Source of the DNA: Escallonia rubra
Taxonomy: Eukaryota; Streptophyta; Magnoliopsida; Escalloniales; Escalloniaceae
Assembly: GCA_033065855.1 (NCBI GenBank)
Contig: JAVXUO010002708.1
Location: 62,001 to 126,000 of the forward strand
DNA length: 64,000 nt
Direction of reading: 5' to 3'
Both the position numbers and the translations under genes were made by a program. Shown here piece after piece: positions 1-10,055 of this stretch. The notes beneath the pieces were generated by a model, which was not told the DNA's origin, made no database searches, and worked only from the letters and a program-made list of their open reading frames with translations. The stretch's first letter is position 1. Each line of letters begins with the position of its first letter.

Positions 1-189
1 ATCAATTAACAACCTAAAATCATCAATTAATAATCGCAATTACTTCAAATGAACAGTTAATAACCTAAAATTAGCAATTAACAACATAAAATCACAGATC
101 AATAATCACAATTCTAAAATGCACAATTAACAACTTAAAATTATCAAACAAATTATCAATGTTCAAATAGGAAAAAATTGTTCAAAATG

Positions 190-735
190 CACATATCCGA
201 TGCGCTTGAATTATTTCAATTTAGGATTCGATTGTATTAGGGCATTCATTTTAGGGTTCAATTAGTTTAATTTATGGTTCAGTTCAATTAGGGCATTCAA
301 TTCAGGGTTTAATTAAGGTTCAATTACATCAATTTAGGGTTCAATTAGGGGGTTCTATTGATTCAATTTAGGGTTTGGTTGATTTGGGACATTCAATTTA
401 AGGTTCAATTAGTTCAATTTAGGTTTCAGTTAGATTAGGGCATTCAATTTAGGGTTCAATCAGTTTAAATTAGGGTTCGATTCAATTAAGACATTCAATT
501 TAGTGTTTAATTAGGATTCATTTACTTCAATTTATGGTTCAATTAGGGGGTTCCATTAGTTCAATTTAGGGTTTGGTTGAATTGACACATCAATTTAAGA
601 TTCAATTAGGGGGTTCAATTAGTTCAATTTGCAGTTCAATTGGATTAGGGCATTCAATTTAGGGTTCAATTAGTTTAATTTAGAGTTCGATTCGATCATG
701 GCATTCAATTTAGAGTTTGATATTTTAGATAAGAC
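190..735. repeat. AT-rich minisatellite, period about 51 bp
   Basis: A degenerate tandem array in which the phrase GCATTCAATTTAGGGTTCAATTAG returns in variant form. The GCATTC core occurs near 242, 293, 389, 440, 491, 650 and 701, which are multiples of about 51 bp. Each unit is itself made of 10-11 bp sub-units (TTTAGGGTTCAATTAG variants). The preceding 1-170 holds a different degenerate AT-rich repeat (CAATTAACAACCTAAAATCA variants). No gene was seen in 1-739. Confidence 0.75.
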
Positions 736-739
736 ATTG

Positions 740-2702
740 AGCGACGAGAAAAGGCCGTCGATAAAAGTCTGTCAGTAAAACCCTGCTTTCGTCGACGGAA
801 TTTTTTGCCGACGGAATAATTCCGTCGCTTATATATTTTTTAAAAATCATCGAAAATTATAAAATATTTAGCGACGGTACTAATCGTCGCTGCCACCATC
901 AATGTAATGGTTGCCACTATGATAAAGTTAATGCTAACATCAGCACTGCCACCACCGATTATCACAATTATTGTCGATATCACTTTCATCCTATCAACCA
1001 CGGACACCTCAAATCACTAGTACCACCACAATTACAATATCATGTGCAACATCACTGTTACATCTACCCAATAATAACACTACAATTGCCATTGTCATAG
1101 GTTTCACTATCACGTGCAACATCATTGTCGCCTTCACTGTCTTCCCAACCCCAATAACTACGTACTACCAAGAGTGCCACCGCCGTCTTGCTAGCACAAC
1201 TACCATAGCTCTACTCATTTACCTTTCCATTTGTGTCATTCCCAAAACTCATTATATTCACCAAGAATCTCCAAGATCCTTTGATTTTGAAGAGAATTGC
1301 TTTCGAAGAAAGAGCAACATGCTAGACTGATAACATTGGTGCATAAGATTATGAACTTTGGCGAAGCTTGACATGCCCATGTGTCCTCCAAAAAGATAAT
1401 GCAGTCTCATCCAACCAAATTAAAGTGTCTTATTCTTATTAATCTGGAAGATATATTCTTTGTCAAGGATGCTATGTTCATTCAATCTCAAGCTAAACTA
1501 CAGAAGAAAAAAAATTAAAATCATTTATTCATACTTGTAAATCATATTCTAACAAGTCTTTATCTTGTTCGTATTTGTTGGATAAAGTAAAGCAGGTATT
1601 GATTAAGATGGGATGTTAGGCTCTTTACGGAAGGGTGCCTTGTTTTTCGTGGTTTGTACAAAAACAAAAAAAAAACAAAAAACTAGTGTTATTCGACTAC
1701 ATTCATTTACATTTAATTTCTGGTGATGTTCATATTTGTATCCCAGGGTTTGCATTGAATATGTACGTTGCCACTGTTCGAAGGGCTTGGATAGGCCAAG
1801 CCCCTCTCATTTTTATTTTCAAATTTGGATTTTTTTTTCCCTTTTTTACGTGCTACGTGTTCGCATTTGCATCAACTATTAAGGTATGATACAGGTGAAC
1901 TTGGTCAAAGGCAATCACTCACTTTTGTACAACATTCGTACAACTAGCTAATCATTCAAATCGTATAAAATCAAGCATTAGCAGAAAATTATGAAACAAA
2001 TTTGTAGGGTAGAAAAAATAATTAGGGTGTTGGGAACTTACCTTCTAATAAAGAACGCACAATATCCGACAGCAGTGGAGGGCGGCGGCGTTGGTGGCGC
2101 GACGATGGTGGTAGGCTTTTCACGCGGCGACAGTGGATGGCTTTTCACGCGGGGGCAGTGCAATGGAGGGGTCACCGTGGAGGGGGATTGCAAGAGGTGG
2201 GTCACCGTGGAGGGGGATCGCCGGGGGTGGGTCACCGGGGAGGGGGTTCGCCGGAGGTGGGTCACCGTGGTGGTTGCTCGCCGGAGCTCAGAACAGCGAT
2301 GGGAGTTTTTTCAGAGAGAGAAACGAAAGAAAGGCAGATCTGTTTGTTTTAATCGAGGACTTTTAGCGATGGGACAAATCCGTCGCTAAAAGTCCGTCGA
2401 TAAATCACGATATTAATCGACAGAAGTTTTAGCGACGGATTATTCCCGTCGCTAAAATAAATTTTTAAAACTCTTGAAAAAATTAATTTTGTAAAAAAGT
2501 TTTAGCGACGGTAATTCCGTCGCTAAAAGACCGCCGCAAAAACATTGTCGGCAAAAGCTTTTGCCGACACGAACTGCGTCGGTAATAAGTTTTTAACGAC
2601 AGACTTTTACCGACGATAAAATCTGTCGGTTAAACTAGTTTTACCGACGGATTTTCGTCTGTCGGTAAAACTCCGTCGCTAAAAACGTGTTTTCTTGTAG
2701 TG
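740..2702. mobile_element. Non-autonomous CACTA-type (EnSpm) DNA transposon
   Basis: The right end is the canonical TTTTCTTGTAGTG (2690-2702), the inverted form of CACTACAAGAAAA. The left end AGCGACGAGAAAA (740-752) matches that terminus at 9 of 13 positions. ATTG flanks both ends (736-739 and 2703-2706); CACTA elements normally duplicate 3 bp. Both subterminal regions are packed with direct and inverted copies of CCGTCGCTAAAA / CCGACGG (about 740-890 and 2370-2690), as expected for transposase-binding repeats. No transposase coding was recognised. The GC-rich middle (2075-2290) is a short tandem repeat (GGTGGGTCACCG) and its open frames look fortuitous. Confidence 0.72.
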
Positions 2703-3256
2703 ATTGAAGATACTTCAGACCAGGCGGCACCAATATTATACGATACTTGTTATGTAGTAGTTGATTTGCACTATTGTAGCATTGACACGACCACAATCTT
2801 GCAACTGACAGAGGTCAGATCCCTGACAGCTTTTGCGTGTCACGCCCGTATTGCTGTATATCCGAACTGTGTATTAATGCAAGAAATTTATCTGTATGGT
2901 GTCACTCGTATTTTAATTTGTTTACATGGCGTCTATCGTCATAAACCTATTATGTAAAGCCGTAAAGGGTGCCACTGAAAATGCTTGTAACCTCTTAATT
3001 ATCAAGACAATTCTCATGTTTATAAAAAAATCAAAGTTATGGTGCACAGTGATGGTCACACTACCCTAGTCTAATACTATTGTGCACTTAAAGAAGCAAA
3101 CACATTAAAGTAAATGCAATGTTCCTCTTCTTGGCTCTCACATTTTTCTTGTAAGTCATTGTCATGCCTTACTTGAGTTTAATATGCTTTTGCTTAAGCT
3201 TTGAATAGTGCCTTCAAATTGTATGGTTTCCACCCCAAAATGAGCTTGGCAAGTCA
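2703..3256. repeat. Left part of LINE-like dispersed repeat, copy 1
   Basis: This segment closely matches 35518-36093, so it is one of two copies of a dispersed repeat. The copy is cut at 3256 by a CACTA-like element and resumes at 7977. Copy 2 lies next to a DUF4283/zinc-knuckle LINE ORF1 remnant, and copy 1 continues into a LINE ORF2 tail. I therefore read both as pieces of a plant LINE, although this particular segment has no recognisable domain of its own. Confidence 0.6.
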
Positions 3257-4604
3257 CGCTATAAGAAAAGAGCTCTATAGTGACTAAAAAACCAACGTTA
3301 CAACAGGGCCCGTGGGCACAAGTGTTTATATGGCAACGGTTACAAGGGCCCGTTAGCAAAAGTATTGTTATGCCAACGGTACACAAAGGCCCATGGCTAC
3401 AAACGTTATTATGCCAACGGTAACAAAGGCCCGTGGGTACAAGTATTGTTATGCCAATGGCACACAAGGGCCCGTGGGCATAAGTGTTGTTATGCCAACG
3501 GTACACAAGGACCCGTTGGCACAAAATTTGTTATGCCAGTGGTTATTGGTAAACCATTGGCTTATTAATATTACATGTATTTGAGTTCGATTGATAGCTA
3601 ATTGCCTTCCAAAGTCATAATCCAAAATTTTAAGATTTTTAATTTTTTTCTTAAAAGTAAATATTAGTTGTCACAAGCAAATTGGCTAAAAGTCTGACTT
3701 TAATCTTTGAAATAATAACTGTCATTTTAACGTCTTAAATATCGACCACTACTATACTACAACAACAACCACCTCAGAAATTGCAATCACTCCGGTCATG
3801 ATCACCACCAACCTATCTCCACTGCCCATCGATTACTCTTCACTGCCCACCGACACTAATCGCTACTACTACCACAATCAATACCCACTACCTCCACTAG
3901 GCACATGCCCACTACCCACCGATCGCCCAACCATGAGCTCCATCAACTAATCACTAATGACGGTGGTGATAGGCTCAACGACCGCAACCATGATGGTGAT
4001 AGATCAATTTATTCTGGTAAATCCAACTGCGGCAGTGGAAACCCATCCACCTCTACTATTGTGAGAGTTATATCACCCCTTAATCTCCTTTCTTTTCTTT
4101 TCACACATATCACACTGCACTTAATTCTTCTGTGATGGTGGCCAGCTCGTCTCCAATTTCAAGCAATTAGGCAGTGAAGGAAAGTTGATGGTGGTGATCA
4201 GGTGGTTGGGGGGGGGGGGGGGGGTAGACGGGGTATTTGTGTGTCTCTCTTTGTATGTATGTGTGTGTGTGTTGGTGGATGATGAGTAGGGGTGGTAGGG
4301 ACGTGTGGGGTTGATCGACCAGTGGTTGAAGGGTGGGTATGGAATTGTGCGGTGGTGGAAAGGTCGTAAGGAAAGAAAGGGGGGGCATGACGTTATGGGG
4401 TAAGGGTTGGGAGGTGAGTGATGATGAAAATGCCAACGGTACACAAAGACCCGTTGATACAAATGTTATTATGCAAACTGTTGACTTATATTTAAAATAA
4501 TTGATGAGGGTCAAAGCACACGACTCATAATCGTGGAGATTGGAGTAAAAATTGACAGGGTCAAAGCCATGGCTCACAATCGTTGAGATTAGCGTAAAAA
4601 TTGG

Positions 4605-4830
4605 CAAGTTAATTAGGCGGACATGAAAACTTATCAGAAAAAAATTAGCGGTCTAAAAATTGGTGGGTTAATTAGGCGGACATGAAAACTAATCAGAAAA
4701 AAATTAGGCAGACATGAAAACTTATCAAAAAAATTAGCGGGTTAATTAGGCGGGAATGAAAACTTATCAGAAAAAAAATTAGCGATTAGACGGGAATGAA
4801 ACTTTTAAGAGAAAAATTAGCGGGCAATGG
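4605..4830. repeat. Tandem array of about 50-bp units inside the CACTA-like element
   Basis: About five imperfect units of the type TTAATTAGGCGGACATGAAA followed by ACTTATCAGAAAAAAATTAG. Units differ in length through loss of part of the spacer. The array sits just left of the CT-rich leader-like segment. Confidence 0.7.
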
Positions 4831-5513
4831 GCATAAAAATTAGGATGTACGTAATTTGTATGATAAACACAAATTTGTTCTGAGAACCAGATCTGCTCCC
4901 CTCTCTCTCTCTCTTTCTCTCTCTCATCACACAAACACGACGCAGCCCCTGTCACACCTGCCATCTCCACCGCTGCTCTTCTCGCTGCCGTCGCTGCTGC
5001 GCTTCTCTGCCCGCTGCCACTGCTCTCCTCCTCTGCCGCTGCCGCGCTGCACTCCGCCGCTGCCGCCCTTCTCTCTCTCTCTCCGCCACAGGTAAATATT
5101 CAATCGCCTTCGAACTGTCGATCTTTTTTAGATTTATAAATATGTGTATGTAGGTGAACGTGCTTATATGTGTCGGATTGATTGAGAGTTAGGTTTTTTT
5201 CGTGCCTTTTTTATCTGTTTAATCGACCGAGAATGTGAATTTGGGGTTTTCTTGTGTGGAATTAATTGAGAAAGAAAGGAATTAGTTGCATGTTAGTGGT
5301 GAGTAAATCACTCTTAATCAGGTATTGCTATTGAAATAAGAGTATCAATCTTTGTACATGATATGAACCTATGCCCAAAGGAATCAACATTACTATATTG
5401 TACAATATTTACACGGCATCGCCTTGCTCAGGGAGAAAATCCGGAAAAAAGCAAACGAGGCTAGTAGAAAAAAAGAAAAGGAGAGAAAACCTCGATTGAT
5501 ATATGTATAACAA

Positions 5514-5960
5514 TCAAATTGTCATCATAAGGTCCTTCAATTGCACCCAACCATATTGCCAATTCAACGAGAGGTCGTATTCTGGCAAGTTCTTTTTCAA
5601 CTGGTATTCTGATAGTGGCCTCAATCTGAAACTTGCAACAACATAAGGGGTTTAGGCGAATTTCCAGTATGAGGGTATGTGCTAATATTTATTATAGATA
5701 ATATGAAGCGAGTTCGAACCTTGTCAATGCAACGTTTAGTATCCAAAGCATGGCAGAAATAAGCGAGCTGCTTGTATAGGTCTGCTTCCATATACTATTA
5801 CAAGTACATTAAGCAGTCAAAAGTTATTAATAGACAGGAGCAATTATAAAGTGAGAGCATAAATCCGATTCAACAGTAGACTGGAGTTAAATGAAACCTT
5901 TCTCAGAAGGCGCCCGTCACAGTGCGGATGATTTGGACAAACAGTTCCTCTCTCAGACCC
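5514..5960 (-). pseudogene. Captured C-terminal fragment of DNA polymerase alpha catalytic subunit
   Basis: Read on the minus strand, three exons with good splice sites are visible. Exon 5960-5898 encodes SERGTVCPNHPHCDGRLLRK, the last zinc-binding loop of the polymerase alpha C-terminal domain. Exon 5794-5720 encodes MEADLYKQLAYFCHALDTK and RCIDK. Exon 5625-5514 encodes IEATIRIPVEKELARIRPLV and, after a short deletion that shifts the frame, QYGWVQLKDLMMTI and a stop. Order, spacing and phase match the end of plant POLA, the catalytic subunit of the replicative polymerase-primase. The rest of the gene is absent and the fragment lies inside a CACTA-like transposon, so it is transduplicated host sequence rather than a working gene. 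The two Cys seen (CPNHPHC) are the second half of the zinc site only. Confidence 0.85.
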
Positions 5961-7976
5961 ACCAATAACAAAAGGACCACCAATAACAAAACCTAAGCAT
6001 CGCTTAGCTGATACCACAATGGCAGTTCAATGCTCTAACAGACATCACAAGTTAACTACCGTCATTAAGCCTTTGTAGTGTACTGAAATGAACCAGTCTC
6101 CCTGCCTTTTCATCTGGTAGGGCCGTGAATGTTAAAATAACTTGTTTGTATAGATATACATATTATTTAAAGTTTGAAAATAGCATGTATAATTTTTTGC
6201 ACGAGATGATAGACTGGCGTGACAAGAAGAAGAGGATTTAGAAAGAGAGACAGGGATACTTGGATGTAATCAACTTCTCAAGTAATTAATCGAGATTGTT
6301 AGCTAGCTGCAACCTTCAAGATACCAATAGGAGATGTCAGCATGTATTGTGGAATGGACACCACGGCTTACACCCCTATTTAATGTTATAAGAAGGTAGA
6401 TTCAAAAATACTAGCTGTTTTAGCATTAATCTCTAATCACGACTAGTTTCATGTTTAACTCCGTATCTCGTGAAGCTAGCTCTAATTGCATTCCTTACTG
6501 TACTACCAATATACATGTCAGTACCATTGCCTTCTGTTTGGTTTATGGGCAATGCATGTTTCACCTTTTTTCTTCATCTTTTTATGCAAAAGCTCTCTCA
6601 CATGTGATTCCATTTGTATCTCACAGCATTATTTTCTTATTCCGGTTTTCCACAGATTAGTTCACAGCAATCATCATTCGTGCAGAGGAGCCTGGAGCAA
6701 AAGAAAAATCTCTCTACAATTCACACTTGTATAATGACATTCCTACATCTTCATTATCTCATCTTATTCGGTAAATTCTTTGATGTATTCTATTTTTCCT
6801 ATTTATTCATCTGTTTAAAGTCATTTTGCTCATTTTCAGTATTAGTATACTATCATTTTCCTTGCTCGGAGAGAATTTGAATTGTTCTCATTATCTTATT
6901 AAGAGTATTATGTTTGATTTGCTACACAGCTGCTTTATATTTTCCTTGGCGCCTCCTTGTGCCGGGGTATGGAGATGGGCTCTAATTTTTGTTGTTTATG
7001 TTCTTGAGAATACATTTGGATCGGTATAGCATCCCCCCTTTTACTTCAAGCTCCTTGTTTTGTACGACTTCGAGTAATATGTGATTGGCGTGTCACATTT
7101 TACAGGATGATTGTGATGGCAAAAAGCAAACCATGCGAAGCAAGACGCGTTCCCTTGAGTTGTTCGTGGTTTGCAATTGAGTGTGGTTGACATTAGGATA
7201 TCTTAAGATATGTGAGTAGAGCATGAAAATGTGTAAGAATCTTGGTTACGATTTTGATGGTAAACTTTTTATGATGGCTATTGTAATTTAGTGGCTAGAT
7301 TGATGTTTTTTCTATGTAATAGGTGTTTGACGATTATTATATTCACATGATTTTATGAAGTTTAGCCGTGCTCCATTGTTTAGTACTACTTACAATTACA
7401 AGTTATTTTAACATGAATTAGATGCAATAATTAGTACCAATAAAAAAATGGGTCTAGAAAAAATAGGAAATAGAACATGTGCCTACGGAAGTGTCGTTGG
7501 GATATCTTTTTTATAATTCTGTTAGACATATATGCCAACAGTAGAAACCGTGGGTACAAACAAAAAAGCACTAGAAGTTGTATCTATGCCAACGGCATTA
7601 CCGTGGGAAAAAGGGAAAAATGTCTGCCGTATAACTGTAGGTAAAAGTCTTAAAACCGTAGGCACAAAGGAAGAAAGGCTCACGGTACATCCGTAAGCAA
7701 AAGTCTTTAAAAACCGTAAGCACAGAGGAGAAAAGGCTTACGGTATATCCGTAGGCAAAAATCTTAAAAACCGTAGGCATAAGAGACTTATGCCAAACTC
7801 AGCATATGTATGTCCCTACGGAACGACAGTAGGCTTATGTCTTTACTTCCGTAGGCATATGTATATGCCATCGGAAGAAGCACCCACGGTACACTATCGT
7901 AGGCATAGCCTATGCCTACGATATTTTTTACCTATGCCAACGCTTTAGTACCGTAGGCATACACCGTTTTCTTCGA

Positions 7977-9150
7977 TCAAAGAGCACATATCCAGCGGCA
8001 TTGGAGCATAATTAACTCGTACTCTTCAAGTCCTTTCTTTCCTCCATAGCTATTGAGTCCCCAATATGGAAGTGACCATAACACGCACTTTATCCTTCCT
8101 TAATACCTTCACCACATTAACACGCGGGGATACAAAGCTGATGTTAGCATGTAGTAAATTGAAAAGAAAACACAAGCATAGTAATGCAAAGTTCTGTTAT
8201 CGTCTTCAATAGTTGTACAATTGATCGTTTTTGTTGAAGTCTTTGCTCCTAGAAGAACGCTGGTGTAGACAAGCAGCAGCTCAAAAGGAAAATTTGAGCA
8301 AATTTCTTATTATCGCACTCGGGTTTCTTGGCTTGGGTCCACTAGCATATATTTCTGCCTTCTGCTTCATATATTTCCTGCGTACATTTAAGACAAAATA
8401 TAAAGTAAATATGACAATATATCTTATTGATAGTGCAATGTGCATATGCTAAAGAAGTATGGGCTTAATTTTTGAAAAGCTTGGAAGAAGGATCCCATTA
8501 GTATCTTGGTAACAGCTCTTACAATGTGCAGTGCAAAATTTCAAAGGGAAGAGCCTCAATGCTAAACTCCTTAAGTTGTCCATTGATGTTATTGTCTATG
8601 GCATTTGGATGGAGAGGAATGCTCGGAATTTTTAGCAAAAATAAGCTACCCCTTGTGCATGTGCAAGTGCTATACAACAGTGGGTTAAATATAAAGTATG
8701 CACCTGGAATAAAATTCCACCAACAGAGAGAAACCAGTCTCTATGCAATGCTTGGGGGGGATATACACTGGAATATTCAGAGAATTGTAAAGATAATGAG
8801 CTAAAATTACTGTTTTCCTATAAGACGGAGATAGATTGTTTTGTATAGGAAGGAAAATGATTGTTTTGTAAACCTTTTTTTTTGTTAGACCACCCAGTAT
8901 CCGGATGCCACATTGAGAGCCGACTAATCCGGGTTTGAGCCGGGCAGGACCACAGGGGCGGCAAAGTTCTCCCTACCAAGTTTTAACGCAGCTGCATTCT
9001 CAGGGCTCGAAATCGAGACCTATGGTTAAGTTAGGACAACCCCCTACCAGCTTACATACGCGCTTGGTGATGATTGTTTTGTAAAGATGTAAGAAGGCTA
9101 TGTACCTGTTTTATTGGAATAAGGGGACCCTTGACCAAAAAAAATATTTA
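7977..9150 (+). pseudogene. LINE-like relic, ORF2 C-terminal tail and 3' end (copy 1)
   Basis: From 7977 to about 8400 the sequence matches 36103-36530. Further on, 8543-8632 encodes a stretch containing KLSIDVIVYGIWMERNARNF, typical of the zf-RVT region at the end of plant LINE ORF2 (reverse transcriptase protein). A stop follows directly and the surrounding frames are broken. A SINE is inserted at 8873-9069. The relic fades into an A-rich stretch near 9140-9150, which may be the old LINE tail. Confidence 0.6.
8873..9069 (-). mobile_element. SINE with 16-bp target-site duplication
   Basis: A 197-bp insertion lies between two perfect copies of ATGATTGTTTTGTAAA (8857-8872 and 9070-9085). It begins with a T-run on the plus strand, which is the poly(A) tail of a minus-strand SINE. 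On the minus strand it carries a pol III B-box-like TTTCGAGCCC and an upstream A-box-like CTGGTAGGGGG. The long perfect duplication and terminal A-run are hallmarks of LINE-driven retroposition. Confidence 0.78.
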
Positions 9151-9424
9151 TTGATGAAAAGTTTAGTAATAAAATTGTCTAATTTTGCAGTGACCTCCGG
9201 CTCTGTTGACTTTGAGTAATTCCGAGCCACATTTGGTACGCTTAGCAGTGTTGCTAAAATACTTTTAGAAGTGCCACTGAAGTTGAATTATTTGTCGAGG
9301 GGTTGTAACGAGACTACGATAACCATGGTTGCGATAAATTTTTCCCATTTGGTTCTTTTAGTTGATTGAAAAGTTTGTGATAATTTTGATATTTCTTTAG
9401 CTGTGAGATCAGTACGTACAATAC

Positions 9425-9672
9425 CTTGAGAGCAATGGTCAAGTCACCGATCACAATCTCCACATATTCCTCTTGAAAATATGCATGAAAGAAGCTCCCG
9501 TAATCATTGCTTCCGATGCTAAATAAGTGAACAACATTAGATACGAGTGGCTTGCACCAAAAAAAATATATTAGATACGAGTGGCTAAGCTTGTTTTTCA
9601 CCTAGCTAGCCTCTGCATCAGTTCCTTCTTTACATTCTTGAAATACCTCAGCTGAGTATTCATGTTGATTAT
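9425..9672 (-). pseudogene. GDSL esterase/lipase relic, exon 3 (minus strand)
   Basis: Minus-strand reading gives INMNTQLRYFKNVKKELMQR followed after a break by LFSIGSNDYGSFFHAYFQEE and VEIVIGDLTIALK, then a GT donor. This is exon 3 of the GDSL family with the GSND block intact. A roughly 16-bp direct repeat (TTAGATACGAGTGGCT) interrupts it near 9536-9585, the reading frame is lost, and the 3' splice acceptor has no AG. Exon 2 of the same relic lies on the other side of the hAT element (13388-13505). Exons 1, 4 and 5 were not found nearby. Confidence 0.8.
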
Positions 9673-9964
9673 GTGTTTATATATATATATGTATATATGC
9701 AAAACCACTTAGGAAAATACATCTCGAGTTTTTCAGTTAAACGACGTAGAATAATGTCTGAAAGGAACAATAAAAAATTGAAGTTTCTCCAACAGTAAGT
9801 CTAGGTTAAACAACATTATTTACGTAAGCTTACTAGATCGCAATCAAAGATTGTGATCGAAATTTGTTATTTTAAAAAACTATCCAAGATTTGTCAAAAC
9901 GCACAACATTGAATTCTCTTCAGGGATTTCTAATGTGTTACCTAGTACCACGTATCATTCCCAG
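9673..9964. other. Intron 2 remnant of the minus-strand GDSL relic
   Basis: AT-rich sequence with a short TA microsatellite (9677-9698). No coding signal. It ends at the hAT target site ATTCCCAG (9957-9964), which corresponds to the exon 2 / intron 2 border of the relic. Confidence 0.5.
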
Positions 9965-10055
9965 CAGTGGCGGAGGCAGGATAATTATTCAAGGTGGGCA
10001 CAAGAGAAAAATTATGACAAAAATTAATTGTACATTAAACTCGAATCATAAAATT

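Larger units (their letters stand above)
3257..7976. mobile_element. CACTA-like element carrying a captured host gene fragment
   Basis: The 4.72-kb insertion is proved by its empty twin. At 36.1 kb the related copy reads AAG-TCA-AAG; here TCA (3254-3256) is followed by CGCTATAAGAAAAG and 4.7 kb later by CGTTTTCTTCGA then TCA (7977-7979), a 3-bp target duplication. Ends resemble CACTACAAGAAAA imperfectly. Subterminal repeats are obvious: left (3300-3540) TATGCCAACGG / GGCCCGTGGGCACAAG units, right (7500-7970) CCGTAGGCA / GGCTTACGGTA units. One left-type unit recurs at 4430-4475. No transposase was recognised. Cargo includes a DNA polymerase alpha fragment (5514-5960) and a CT-rich, leader-like exon followed by GTAAAT near 4856-5092. 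Confidence 0.75.

Noticed and set aside
200-720. Interstitial telomere array
   Set aside because: TTTAGGG occurs once per 51-bp unit and never as consecutive telomere units; it is a minisatellite.
971-1330. Open reading frame of 119 codons
   Set aside because: Thr/Ile-rich low-complexity frame inside a CACTA-type element with no domain and no support.
1991-2389. Gly/Arg-rich open frames on both strands
   Set aside because: They follow from the GGTGGGTCACCG tandem repeat in the CACTA element.
4121-4607. Minus-strand frames of 113 and 146 codons
   Set aside because: Driven by a long G-run and GT repeats; composition is Pro/His/Thr low complexity.
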